The translations under genes and the position numbers were made by a program. The notes under the pieces were generated by a model. That model searched no databases, had not been told where the DNA came from, and saw only the letters and a program-made list of their open reading frames with translations. From an uncultured Alphaproteobacteria bacterium (GTDB taxonomy: Bacteria; Pseudomonadota; Alphaproteobacteria; RF32; CAG-239), in NCBI GenBank assembly GCA_944391705.1, contig CALXUN010000012.1:1-50444 (forward strand): a DNA stretch of 50,444 nt, given 5' to 3'. Below are positions 43,390 through 50,444 of this stretch, one piece after another. Within the stretch, counting starts at the first letter, position 1. Every line of letters begins with the position of its first letter.

Positions 43390-45327
43390 TCAATGTTTTA
43401 TTTCTTCCGTTTCTGTTTTTTCCGGAATTTCCCCGTTCAGATTATCCAAAAACTGGCTTTCCATTTTTAAATACTGGTTTAATAGCCATTTAGACTGCAT
43501 AATCAAAAAGACGGAACCAACCAGCAAGACAAACGTCACTTTAACATTTTCGGTTAAGAGCTGGTGGACGGCCGTAACAATAAAAAATGCCACCAATAAC
43601 AAACGGAAACTGGTCAAAATCAAAAGCGGCAGCCGGTTGGCCGGACGGGCATACCATAGGACAGCATAAATTTTGGCAATTCGTTCGTTGGAAACAAACA
43701 AGTTGCGGACTTTTTCCTTATTTTCCTGCAAAACATTCTGAATAAGGGACTGGCTGGAGGGCACACATTTATCACTGACCTCCATTTCATTTTCACAGGC
43801 CGTTTCTTCCGTTTCCAGAACCGGTGCTTTACGTAAATGCAATTTAACCAAAATATTATTAATCAATTCCGGGATAATCATGTTCCAGCCGATCATGGCT
43901 TTCAGAAACGGTGCCATCATCAAAAATGCCAGCGCCGTCAAAGTCAGGCGCATCGGTACATTGGGCAGCCAGTCTTCGATATAAGGCCGCACCCCGCGGT
44001 TTACAAAAGCAATAATGGCATATAAAATCATGGAAAAAACAATAACGCGGGTAAAATAGCTCTTAAACAGCGCTTTCCAGAGTTTTTCTTCGGTAACGGC
44101 CGTCACGGTTGTTTCCGAGCTCTGTTCAATATAATTCTGCCATTTTTCCGGCAGAAACCTGTCTATCAGTTTAGAAGCCCGGTTGGCAGACTTAATCATA
44201 ATCGGCGTTAAAAACGTGGTTATAACCGAAACCGCCACGATAATCGGGTATACAAACGAATCCAAAACCCCGAGGCTCATACCAAGCGAGGCAATAATAA
44301 AAGCAAACTCGCCGACCTGTGCTAAAGAAAACCCGCTATATACCGCCGTTTTTAATGATTTTCCGGAAATAACGAAACCAAAAACGGAAAAGACGGTTTT
44401 CCCGATTAAAACCACTAATGTAATAATAAATATCGGGTAAGCATGCGAGATAAACACGACCGGATCCACCATCATTCCCACGGTTACGAAAAACACCGCA
44501 CCCAAAAAATCTTTTAATGGCTTTATAACATTTTCAATTTGTCTGATAACGCCGGTCTCGGAAAGAATAGATCCCATAATAAATGCGCCCAAAGCGGAAG
44601 AAAAGCCTGAATAAACCGCCAGACAGACCATTGACAGACATAAAGCCAGTGTTACTAACAAAAGCATTTCGTCGTTTAGAAAATTTTTCAACCGCTTGAG
44701 CATGGTCGGTACGACATAAATGCCGATAATAAAACATAAAACCAGAAATAATAAAAGTTTCAAGGTACTTAGCCCCAGAGCCTCACCGTCGATGTTGTTG
44801 CCAAGCGCAATTGTCGGCAGCAAAACCAATAGCAAAATGCCCATAATATCTTCAATAATCAAAACCCCGAAAACCAAATCGGTAAATTTCTGTTTTTTAA
44901 TGTTCAAGTCGTCAAACGCTTTGATAATAATTGTTGTTGAAGACATGGAAATCATGGAACCCAGGAAAAAGCTGTCAACCGTGCTCCAGCCTAAAAACAA
45001 ACCGACATAGTGACCGACAAAAAGCATCAAAAAGATGTTTAAGGTTGCCGTAATCATGGCGGCTTTGCCGACGCTGACCATTTTTTTGAAACTAAATTCC
45101 AGACCTAAGCTGAACAATAAAAAGATAACACCGATATCTGCCCATAATGTCAGGTTTTCCCGGTCTGTGACCGTAGGAACAAAATTTAAATACGGCCCGG
45201 CAAAAATACCTGCCAGTAAGTAACCCAAAACAATCGGTTGTTTAAGTTTTTTAAAAATTAAGGTCGTTATGGCGGCATAAATGGTGATTAAGGCCAAATC
45301 GACAATCAGCGGATGAAGACCATGCAT
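43390..45327 (-). CDS. CPA2-family cation:proton antiporter (KefB/YbaL type)
   Basis: A 645-aa protein. The N-terminal about 390 residues are a Na+/H+ exchanger domain with some twelve helices, including KQPIVLGYLLAGIFAGP, FLLFSLGLEFSFKKM, SMSSTTIIIKAFDDLN and FSLAQVGEFAFIIASLGMSL. In place of a C-terminal TrkA-N nucleotide-binding domain there are two more membrane pairs (about 430-490 and 575-620) with an acidic linker between. It probably exchanges K+ or Na+ for H+. The absence of a recognisable RCK domain means a different form of regulation. Confidence 0.83.
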   Translation of the reverse strand: MHGLHPLIVDLALITIYAAITTLIFKKLKQPIVLGYLLAGIFAGPYLNFVPTVTDRENLTLWADIGVIFLLFSLGLEFSFKKMVSVGKAAMITATLNIFLMLFVGHYVGLFLGWSTVDSFFLGSMISMSSTTIIIKAFDDLNIKKQKFTDLVFGVLIIEDIMGILLLVLLPTIALGNNIDGEALGLSTLKLLLFLVLCFIIGIYVVPTMLKRLKNFLNDEMLLLVTLALCLSMVCLAVYSGFSSALGAFIMGSILSETGVIRQIENVIKPLKDFLGAVFFVTVGMMVDPVVFISHAYPIFIITLVVLIGKTVFSVFGFVISGKSLKTAVYSGFSLAQVGEFAFIIASLGMSLGVLDSFVYPIIVAVSVITTFLTPIMIKSANRASKLIDRFLPEKWQNYIEQSSETTVTAVTEEKLWKALFKSYFTRVIVFSMILYAIIAFVNRGVRPYIEDWLPNVPMRLTLTALAFLMMAPFLKAMIGWNMIIPELINNILVKLHLRKAPVLETEETACENEMEVSDKCVPSSQSLIQNVLQENKEKVRNLFVSNERIAKIYAVLWYARPANRLPLLILTSFRLLLVAFFIVTAVHQLLTENVKVTFVLLVGSVFLIMQSKWLLNQYLKMESQFLDNLNGEIPEKTETEEIKH

Positions 45328-45723
45328 ATTATATTACCCATTTTGATTTTTTATCCGTAAGAATGCTAGAGCTTAAATATTAATATTTTTATAAATTACA
45401 ACAATTTTTTTCTAATTCATTGAAAAACGGATGAAGACTTTTTTACAAAATTGTTTAAAAGCTGATAACACGCAATGACACGCCAAAGCATCCAAAAATC
45501 AAACATCATTGCCCTGTTTTTTGTGGACCCCTAATATTCGGGCACTATCGCGCCCTCATAGGGTGACAATACAAAAATGTCATGCCTACGAGGGTGTGGA
45601 ACGACCGAGTACCAGGAGCCGGGTTGAGGCGCTTTAGGTACGACCAGCGGGAACTGGTTGGGGAATTGCGCCTGCGCAGTCTTCATGTTACATATAAGAT
45701 ATGAAATTCAAAAAGCAGACAAA
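45328..45723. other. Intergenic region without a gene
   Basis: The first part is AT-rich and featureless. A GC-richer part from 45528 holds a dispersed repeat and a hairpin ACCAG/CTGGT (45643-45658). No reading frame resembles a protein. Confidence 0.6.
45535..45586 (+). repeat. Dispersed intergenic repeat, short form
   Basis: The blocks TATTCG, a GGGC/GCCC hairpin (45540-45555), CTCATAG-GGTGACA and ATGTCATGCC occur in the same order as on the minus strand of 8429-8573. The hairpin bases differ but pairing is kept, while the tandem insertion of the long form is absent. Confidence 0.65.
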
Positions 45724-45792
45724 TTGTATTTACTCCTGTTGATATCATTTGGTCGGATGGTTATTTTGTTAGTATAACAGGAGTAAATACAA
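45724..45792. repeat. Perfect 17-bp inverted repeat
   Basis: TTGTATTTACTCCTGTT (45724-45740) and AACAGGAGTAAATACAA (45776-45792) are exact inverted copies separated by 35 bp. It lies directly upstream of, and overlaps, the truncated pseudopilin frame. There is no T-tract of terminator type. Confidence 0.85.
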
Positions 45793-46114
45793 ACATTATT
45801 CAAAAGTATATCCTGCTTTTTATGGTATCGGACATCGTTTGAACAATAGAAACAACATTCTCGACATTGGCCAAAATCTTCTTAATATTTATAAAGAAAA
45901 CCGGCATGAATTACATTCTGTTCTGACAGACCAGTTTGCCTCGGAAGACGGCACTGATGGGGAGTGGAGCACGTCAGACAGCATCTACGGCGATCAATAT
46001 TGTACGGACAATCGCAAATGCCTGAAAAATTTACCCCTGGATGATATTTATACTTTATGCAGCAATTGCAGCCAAAATGCCGACACATGCCGCTTTTATG
46101 CCACTTGGTATTAA
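45773..46114 (+). pseudogene. 5'-truncated pseudopilin relic
   Basis: An open frame runs from a TAG at 45770 to 46114 without a well-placed start; a TTG at 45839 is the only start-like codon of note. The C-terminal part matches the pseudopilin at 122-751: GDQYCTDNRKCLKNLPLDDI and LCSNCSQNADTCRFY against GDDYCVNNCLKDLTLEKMRD and LCNVCDDTKTCYFY. The leader, methylation site and hydrophobic helix are missing, so it cannot be exported as a pilin. A 17-bp inverted repeat marks the point where similarity is lost. It may still be expressed as a 91-aa fragment. Confidence 0.7.
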
Positions 46115-46208
46115 AAAGAACATTAATTTCTTTCGGCATAAAAAATTATCCTTTTTTAAATACTTTTTTTTTATACTGCAGGTAAATTTATTTAAGAAAG
46201 GTCTTAGA

Positions 46209-47213
46209 ATGTCAAAAATAGCAGTTGTCGGCGTTACCGAAAATATCGGACGCGAAATTTTAACTTTTTTGTATGAAGACGGCATCAGTGCCGAAGACAT
46301 TATTGCCCTGGAGCCCAAAAGTCCGCTCGGCAATATGGTTTCGTACGGTGAAGATGACGAACTGGATGTTTATAATTTGGACGATTTTGATTTTGCCAAG
46401 GCCGATATCGCCATTTTTGCCACAACCGAAGAAATCGGCAAGAGGTATCTGCCCAAAGCTGCCGCCAAAGGTATTAAAATCATTGATTGCAGCGGTGCGA
46501 CATTTACCGATACCGATGTGCCGATGATTATTGCAGGCATTAATGATACGGCCGTTCATGAGGCAAAAAAGAGAATTGTTTCGGTGCCGTCGGCATTAAC
46601 CACGCAAATGCTTTTGCCGCTTGGAAAAGTTAATGAAAAATTTTCAGTTAAACGCCTGATTGCCTCGGCTTACATTTCAACTTCCGTTTACGGCAAAGAA
46701 GCTATGGACGAGTTGTTCAATCAAACGCGCAAAATTTATATGAATACTACCTTAGCCGATGATGAACAGGTTTTTAAAAAACAAATTGCCTTCAATGTTC
46801 TGCCGCAGGTCGGCGAATTTATCGGCGAAGAAACAAAATTTGAATGGGCCGTTAATGCCGAAACCAAAAAAGTTTTGGGCGGCAATATGAAAGTGCACGC
46901 CAACTGTGCATTTGTCCCGGCTTTTATCGGTGCCGCGCTTTACGTCAATGCCGAATGCGCTTTAGAGGTCGATGTTGATGATGTGCGCAAGCTGATGAAA
47001 GAAACCAAAGGTGTGGTTGTCTTTGACAAGCAGCTTGACGGGGGCTATGTCAGCTTAAACGACGTTCAGGGTGAAGATGACATTTATATCAGCCGGCTAA
47101 GGCAGGATTTATCGGTTGAAAACGGCTTCAGCTTCTGGTGCGTGGCCGATAATCTGCGTGCCAGCGTGGCCAAAAATGCCTTTGAAGTGATGAAGCATAT
47201 GCTCAAACATTAA
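46209..47213 (+). CDS. usg: Usg-like pseudoenzyme of the aspartate-semialdehyde dehydrogenase family
   Basis: A 334-aa protein with the ASADH fold: Rossmann start KIAVVGVTENIGREIL and later DCSGATFTDTDVPMIIAGIN. The four catalytic positions are not kept. The Cys in NPNCST is Ala129 (VPSALTTQ), the Gln is Ile156, the Arg of TCVRVPV is Phe235 and the His of GHS is Ala242. E. coli Usg likewise lacks the Cys and has VPDSLTSQ, ISASAQGKKA and FWSVADNVR, matched here by VPSALTTQ, ISTSVYGKEA and FWCVADNLR (comparison from memory). The start at ATG 46209 follows AAGAAAGG; upstream in-frame residues to 46041 are not homologous. The function of Usg proteins is unclear. Confidence 0.85.
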   Translation: MSKIAVVGVTENIGREILTFLYEDGISAEDIIALEPKSPLGNMVSYGEDDELDVYNLDDFDFAKADIAIFATTEEIGKRYLPKAAAKGIKIIDCSGATFTDTDVPMIIAGINDTAVHEAKKRIVSVPSALTTQMLLPLGKVNEKFSVKRLIASAYISTSVYGKEAMDELFNQTRKIYMNTTLADDEQVFKKQIAFNVLPQVGEFIGEETKFEWAVNAETKKVLGGNMKVHANCAFVPAFIGAALYVNAECALEVDVDDVRKLMKETKGVVVFDKQLDGGYVSLNDVQGEDDIYISRLRQDLSVENGFSFWCVADNLRASVAKNAFEVMKHMLKH

Positions 47214-47231
47214 TTTTTACCGGAGCTTAAA

Positions 47232-49673
47232 ATGGCTAAAATTGTTCAATTTTTTTCTGTTCTGTGCTTAAGCGTTCTGCTTATGCTGCCCAGCAAAACT
47301 TTTGCCGATGATAATGCGCTGGATTTTAACAAGATTTCACAACAGCTCGGCACTCTGGAACAAAATTTGCAAAACGGCAATTTCAGCCTGCAAGACATTG
47401 ACGAACATACAAATTTTTTGTATGAAACTTCAAAAAACATTGCTGCTTTCAAACAAGATAACGAACGCGACGCCCGCTTTGTACAAAAGCAATTGGATGC
47501 TTTGGGTGAAGAACCCACGGACGGAACACAGGAGCTTAAAGTTATTGCGGATAAAAGAACCGAATTTAAAAACGAACTTTCCATTTTAAAAGGGCGGATT
47601 GCCGAAGCTGATATCCTGCAGGTCAAAATCGATGAACTCAACTTGCTGATTCTAAGTGCCCGCAATCAAAAATTGTTAGGAAACCTGGTCGATAAACAAG
47701 CCGTCTTGATTGAGCCGAAAAACTTTATTGGTGCCGTTAAAGACTTAATACAGTTTTTATGGGACATTGCCATTTCACCGGCAGAATGGTACAAGGGGCT
47801 TGACACTTCCGACAAAGGAGCCGTCCTGACTTCCCTTATCCCGATTATCATTATTTTAATTGCCGCTTTCTGGCTCGGGTTGTTTTTAAGACGGCTGATT
47901 ATGAAGAACTGGGGTTACCGTGCCGAGGTCGAAAATCCGCGTTACGGGCAAAAAATTATGGCGGCTGTATTTGTTGCCGTTGCTTACGGCGTTATACCGG
48001 CTTTGATTATCGGCGGTTTTCTGGCCTGGATGATTGGGTCGCAGATTTTCAGCGGCAGCTTTTTGGGGATAGTCTTAAGCAGTTTTTTAACTTATCTGCT
48101 CGGCGTTATTTTGGCACGAGCCGTCGCCCGGGTTACATTTGCCCCATATAACGAAAAATGGCGCTTGATTAACGTCCCGACACCCAAAGCAATCGGAATT
48201 GTCCATGCTTTATATTTATCCATTGTTTTAATCGGCGCCGTTTCGCTTTTAGAAGCAGTGGCTGCATATGCCGAATACTCGCAAGATCTGGTTAACTTTT
48301 TGGTGGTTATATCCTGCGCGGTTAAAACATTTTGCATTATTCTGCTGGTATCAACCGTCTTCCGGGAAGAAGAAAAACCGACAGAATCAGAACGGAGCAG
48401 CGAAGATGATGAAACCGAAAGCGATGAAGATTCCGGTTTGAGTACATCTCTTAAAATTATCTTCTTTTCCTCGGTCATTACCATTTCGACTTTTGGCATT
48501 TCTTTATTCGGATATCCGGGATTATCCGCCTTTATTCTTAACCGCTATATGGCAACTGCCGTTATTTTCGGATTGTTTTTCATTGTTCACCGCCTGATAA
48601 GCGAACTATTAAAAAGAATTTTTTTAATGAGCTTCTGGGTCAAAAGTTTCAAATTACGGCGTAAATTGCTGGCCAAAATAGACTTCGGGCTGAGCTTGGT
48701 TTTAACACCTCTTCTGGCTTTGTTTTTCATTTTTATTTTGCTTAATCTGTGGGGGCTTTCAGGTGATGTTATTTTGCATGCCGTCAAAAAACTTTTGTTC
48801 GGGTTTGATGTTGGCGGCGTGCGCATTTCTCTTATTGCCATTATTTTGGGTATTGCCGTCTTTTTTGGCTCTCTGGCTCTGGTTAAAGTCGTTAAAAATA
48901 ACCTTACCAACAATGTTTTTGCCAAACTGGATATTGATGACGGCATCAAACATTCGCTCTCATCCGGTGTCAGCTTTGTCGGTTTTGTCATTGCAACACT
49001 TCTTTCCATCATTGTTATGGGCGGCAACCTGACCAGCCTGGCGGTTATCGCCGGTGCTTTATCGGTTGGTATCGGTTTTGGTTTGCAAAATATTGTCAAC
49101 AATTTTGTTTCCGGCATTATTATCCTGTTTGAACGTCCGTTTAAGGTCGGTGACTGGGTTGTCTTTAACGGTGAGGAAGGGCAGATTAAACAAATCAATA
49201 TCCGTTCCACCGAACTTGAAACATTTAAAAAAACCAGTGTTATTATTCCAAACGCCACCTTGATTTCATCAGCTTTGACCAATTTAACGCACGGCAATAA
49301 CTGGACCAGGCAATCCATTACCGTCGGGGTGGCTTATGGTACGGATGTCAACCGGGTTTCGGAAATTCTGCTTGAATGCGCCAGAGCCAATAAAAAAGTT
49401 TTGAAAACACCGGCACCTTATGTTTTATTCCAGAATTTCGGCGCCAGCGCGTTGGAATTTGAACTGCGGTGTTATTCCAGTAACATCTGGGCCGGCTGGG
49501 TTATTCCGAGTGAGCTGCGCTATGAAATAAACCGCCGCTTTATTGAAGAAGGTATTGAAATTCCGTTCCAGCAGATTGTTATCCACCAGGGAAGCAAAGT
49601 TGCCGAAGAAACCGAAAGCCAGTTCTATGCTGCCAAAAAAGCTAAAAAAACAGCCTCAGAACAGGCAAAATAA
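47232..49673 (+). CDS. Large MscS-family mechanosensitive channel
   Basis: An 813-aa protein with a signal peptide (1-25), a periplasmic coiled-coil domain (about 30-165: QQLGTLEQNLQNGNFSLQDI), about eight additional membrane helices and an acidic linker (about 380-405, SERSSEDDETESDEDSG). The MscS core at the C-terminus has a Gly/Ala pore helix GALSVGIGFGLQNIVNNFVS and the beta-domain LFERPFKVGDWV. The layout resembles MscK or YbiO/MscM type channels that release solutes on hypo-osmotic shock. It begins 18 bp after the usg stop and is probably cotranscribed. A basic Lys/Ala tail ends the protein. Confidence 0.88.
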   Translation: MAKIVQFFSVLCLSVLLMLPSKTFADDNALDFNKISQQLGTLEQNLQNGNFSLQDIDEHTNFLYETSKNIAAFKQDNERDARFVQKQLDALGEEPTDGTQELKVIADKRTEFKNELSILKGRIAEADILQVKIDELNLLILSARNQKLLGNLVDKQAVLIEPKNFIGAVKDLIQFLWDIAISPAEWYKGLDTSDKGAVLTSLIPIIIILIAAFWLGLFLRRLIMKNWGYRAEVENPRYGQKIMAAVFVAVAYGVIPALIIGGFLAWMIGSQIFSGSFLGIVLSSFLTYLLGVILARAVARVTFAPYNEKWRLINVPTPKAIGIVHALYLSIVLIGAVSLLEAVAAYAEYSQDLVNFLVVISCAVKTFCIILLVSTVFREEEKPTESERSSEDDETESDEDSGLSTSLKIIFFSSVITISTFGISLFGYPGLSAFILNRYMATAVIFGLFFIVHRLISELLKRIFLMSFWVKSFKLRRKLLAKIDFGLSLVLTPLLALFFIFILLNLWGLSGDVILHAVKKLLFGFDVGGVRISLIAIILGIAVFFGSLALVKVVKNNLTNNVFAKLDIDDGIKHSLSSGVSFVGFVIATLLSIIVMGGNLTSLAVIAGALSVGIGFGLQNIVNNFVSGIIILFERPFKVGDWVVFNGEEGQIKQINIRSTELETFKKTSVIIPNATLISSALTNLTHGNNWTRQSITVGVAYGTDVNRVSEILLECARANKKVLKTPAPYVLFQNFGASALEFELRCYSSNIWAGWVIPSELRYEINRRFIEEGIEIPFQQIVIHQGSKVAEETESQFYAAKKAKKTASEQAK

Positions 49674-49773
49674 TCATAATGCCTTTAGAGTTTTCCGAGC
49701 TGTTTATTTTTTATGCCGGGAAATAAAAATAACTCTTGCTTTTTGTTTTTAAATGTGCAATTTATAAGGCCAT

Positions 49774-49849
<76 letters not shown>

Positions 49850-49878
49850 GTTTTTTAATCTGCAAGAGATAATCATCA

Positions 49879-50286
49879 ATGAATAAATATGAAGAACTCG
49901 TCGCTCAATGCCATAAGGCTTTTGAGCAGGCAATTGATGCACCTTATTCGGCCGATTTGTTAAAACTGCGTCAAAAACTGATTAATGAAGAAGCTCAAGA
50001 ACTCAACATCGAGCTGGATACGCTCATCCGGGAAACCGAAAACGGCGGCAAGCCTTTGGCAGAAACAGTTGTCCGTATGTATAAAGAACTGGCTGACCTG
50101 CAGTATGTTTTAAGCGGTATGGTTGTCAGCCTCGGTATTCCGATGGAAGAGGTTTTTGACCGTGTTCATCAAAGTAATATGTCCAAACTGGTTGACGGCA
50201 AGCCTTTAAAACGCGCCGACGGGAAATTTTTAAAAGGCCCGAATTATAAAAAACCGGTTTTGGATGATTTGGTAAAAATCCGTTAA
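49879..50286 (+). CDS. MazG/HisE-like nucleotide pyrophosphohydrolase
   Basis: A 135-aa all-helical protein with the Mg-binding pattern of the MazG/PRA-PH clan: NEEAQELNIELDTLI, then a spacing of about 25 residues to YKELADLQYVLSG (E-x-x-E, E-x-x-D). The C-terminal segment (VDGKPLKRADGKFLKGPNYK) is typical of phage-like or dUTPase-type MazG homologues, which hydrolyse non-canonical NTPs. HisE is less likely because no his genes are near. It starts 29 bp after tRNA-Thr. Confidence 0.78.
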   Translation: MNKYEELVAQCHKAFEQAIDAPYSADLLKLRQKLINEEAQELNIELDTLIRETENGGKPLAETVVRMYKELADLQYVLSGMVVSLGIPMEEVFDRVHQSNMSKLVDGKPLKRADGKFLKGPNYKKPVLDDLVKIR

Positions 50287-50444
50287 TCCATCTTTTTTAA
50301 CGTTCTGTCCATAATCTTTTTTCTTGCAAAAATCCCATAATTCTTTAATATAGACATTGCCGTCGTTTGACGGTGGTGTCCACAAGACATCTTCACTAAA
50401 AAACTCCTTGAAAAGGGGAGTTCCCGATATAAGTCCTTGGCGCG
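50287..50444. other. Intergenic end of window with small hairpins
   Basis: A weak promoter (TTGCAA 50324, TATAGA 50349, 19-bp spacing) precedes hairpins CCGTC-GTTT-GACGG (50360-50373) and AACTCC/GGGAGTT (50402-50423). It could be the leader of a gene beyond the window. No coding frame is seen. Confidence 0.35.

Noticed and set aside
46041..46208. An upstream start for the Usg-like gene
   Set aside because: It overlaps the pseudopilin relic and encodes no family sequence; ATG 46209 has a good ribosome-binding site.
46209..47213. Functional aspartate-semialdehyde dehydrogenase (asd)
   Set aside because: All four catalytic residues are replaced, and the local motifs match Usg-type proteins better.

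Overview
The window looks like chromosomal DNA of an AT-leaning alphaproteobacterium, probably from a host-associated or gut lineage. Class-level evidence is the co-occurrence of CckA (hybrid kinase of the CtrA phosphorelay), an HdaA-type DnaA-related ATPase, a MipZ-like ATPase, a PraR-like HTH regulator, a SPOR-tailed D,D-carboxypeptidase, and the order rimP-nusA-ylxR/L7Ae-infB-rbfA. The prepilin-like protein beginning GRSMVEMLGVLAIIGVLS recalls pseudopilins of uncultured gut alphaproteobacteria (from memory, not searched). There are no prophage, transposase, plasmid or CRISPR hallmarks. Nearly all genes are housekeeping.

Layout. 1-751: low-complexity edge and a pseudopilin. 748-7757 (minus): a likely operon dacA - mipZ-like - pgm - cckA - hdaA that groups cell-envelope and cell-cycle functions. 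7902-9229: tRNA-His, then about 1.2 kb without a protein gene, containing a duplicated tRNA tail plus terminator, short repeats, and two candidate structured RNAs, the second in the leader of a PraR-like regulator. 9972-14820 (minus): small HTH protein, SmpB, bactofilin, M23 peptidase, FtsB/DivIC, MsbA-type exporter. 14950-25528: outer-membrane barrel protein, family 5 uracil-DNA glycosylase, LTA-synthase-like phosphotransferase, CDP-alcohol phosphatidyltransferase, ScsB/DsbD-like reductase, DMT transporter, APH/choline-kinase-like kinase, MATE transporter, PhoR-like kinase. 25611-32653: MutS, an ABC-F ATPase, a Sel1-repeat protein and an MprF-type membrane protein. 32693-38833 (minus): MscL with a zinc-ribbon tail at the end of the rbfA-infB-ylxR-nusA-rimP operon, with an attenuator-like terminator in front of rimP. 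39093-45327: periplasmic coiled-coil protein, tandem NhaD/ArsB-type permeases, NADAR protein, a small membrane protein and a CPA2 antiporter. 45328-46114: an intergenic repeat, a 17-bp inverted repeat and a 5'-truncated pseudopilin relic. 46209-50286: a Usg-like pseudoenzyme of the aspartate-semialdehyde dehydrogenase family, a large MscS channel, tRNA-Thr and a MazG/HisE-like pyrophosphohydrolase.

The strongest leads are the structured non-coding region at 8640-9170, the Usg-like protein lacking all four ASADH catalytic residues, the MscL-zinc-ribbon fusion, the cell-cycle gene cluster, and the terminator in the rimP-nusA leader. I found no convincing multi-gene system of a wholly new kind. 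The RNA elements at 8640-9170 are the best candidates for something undescribed.
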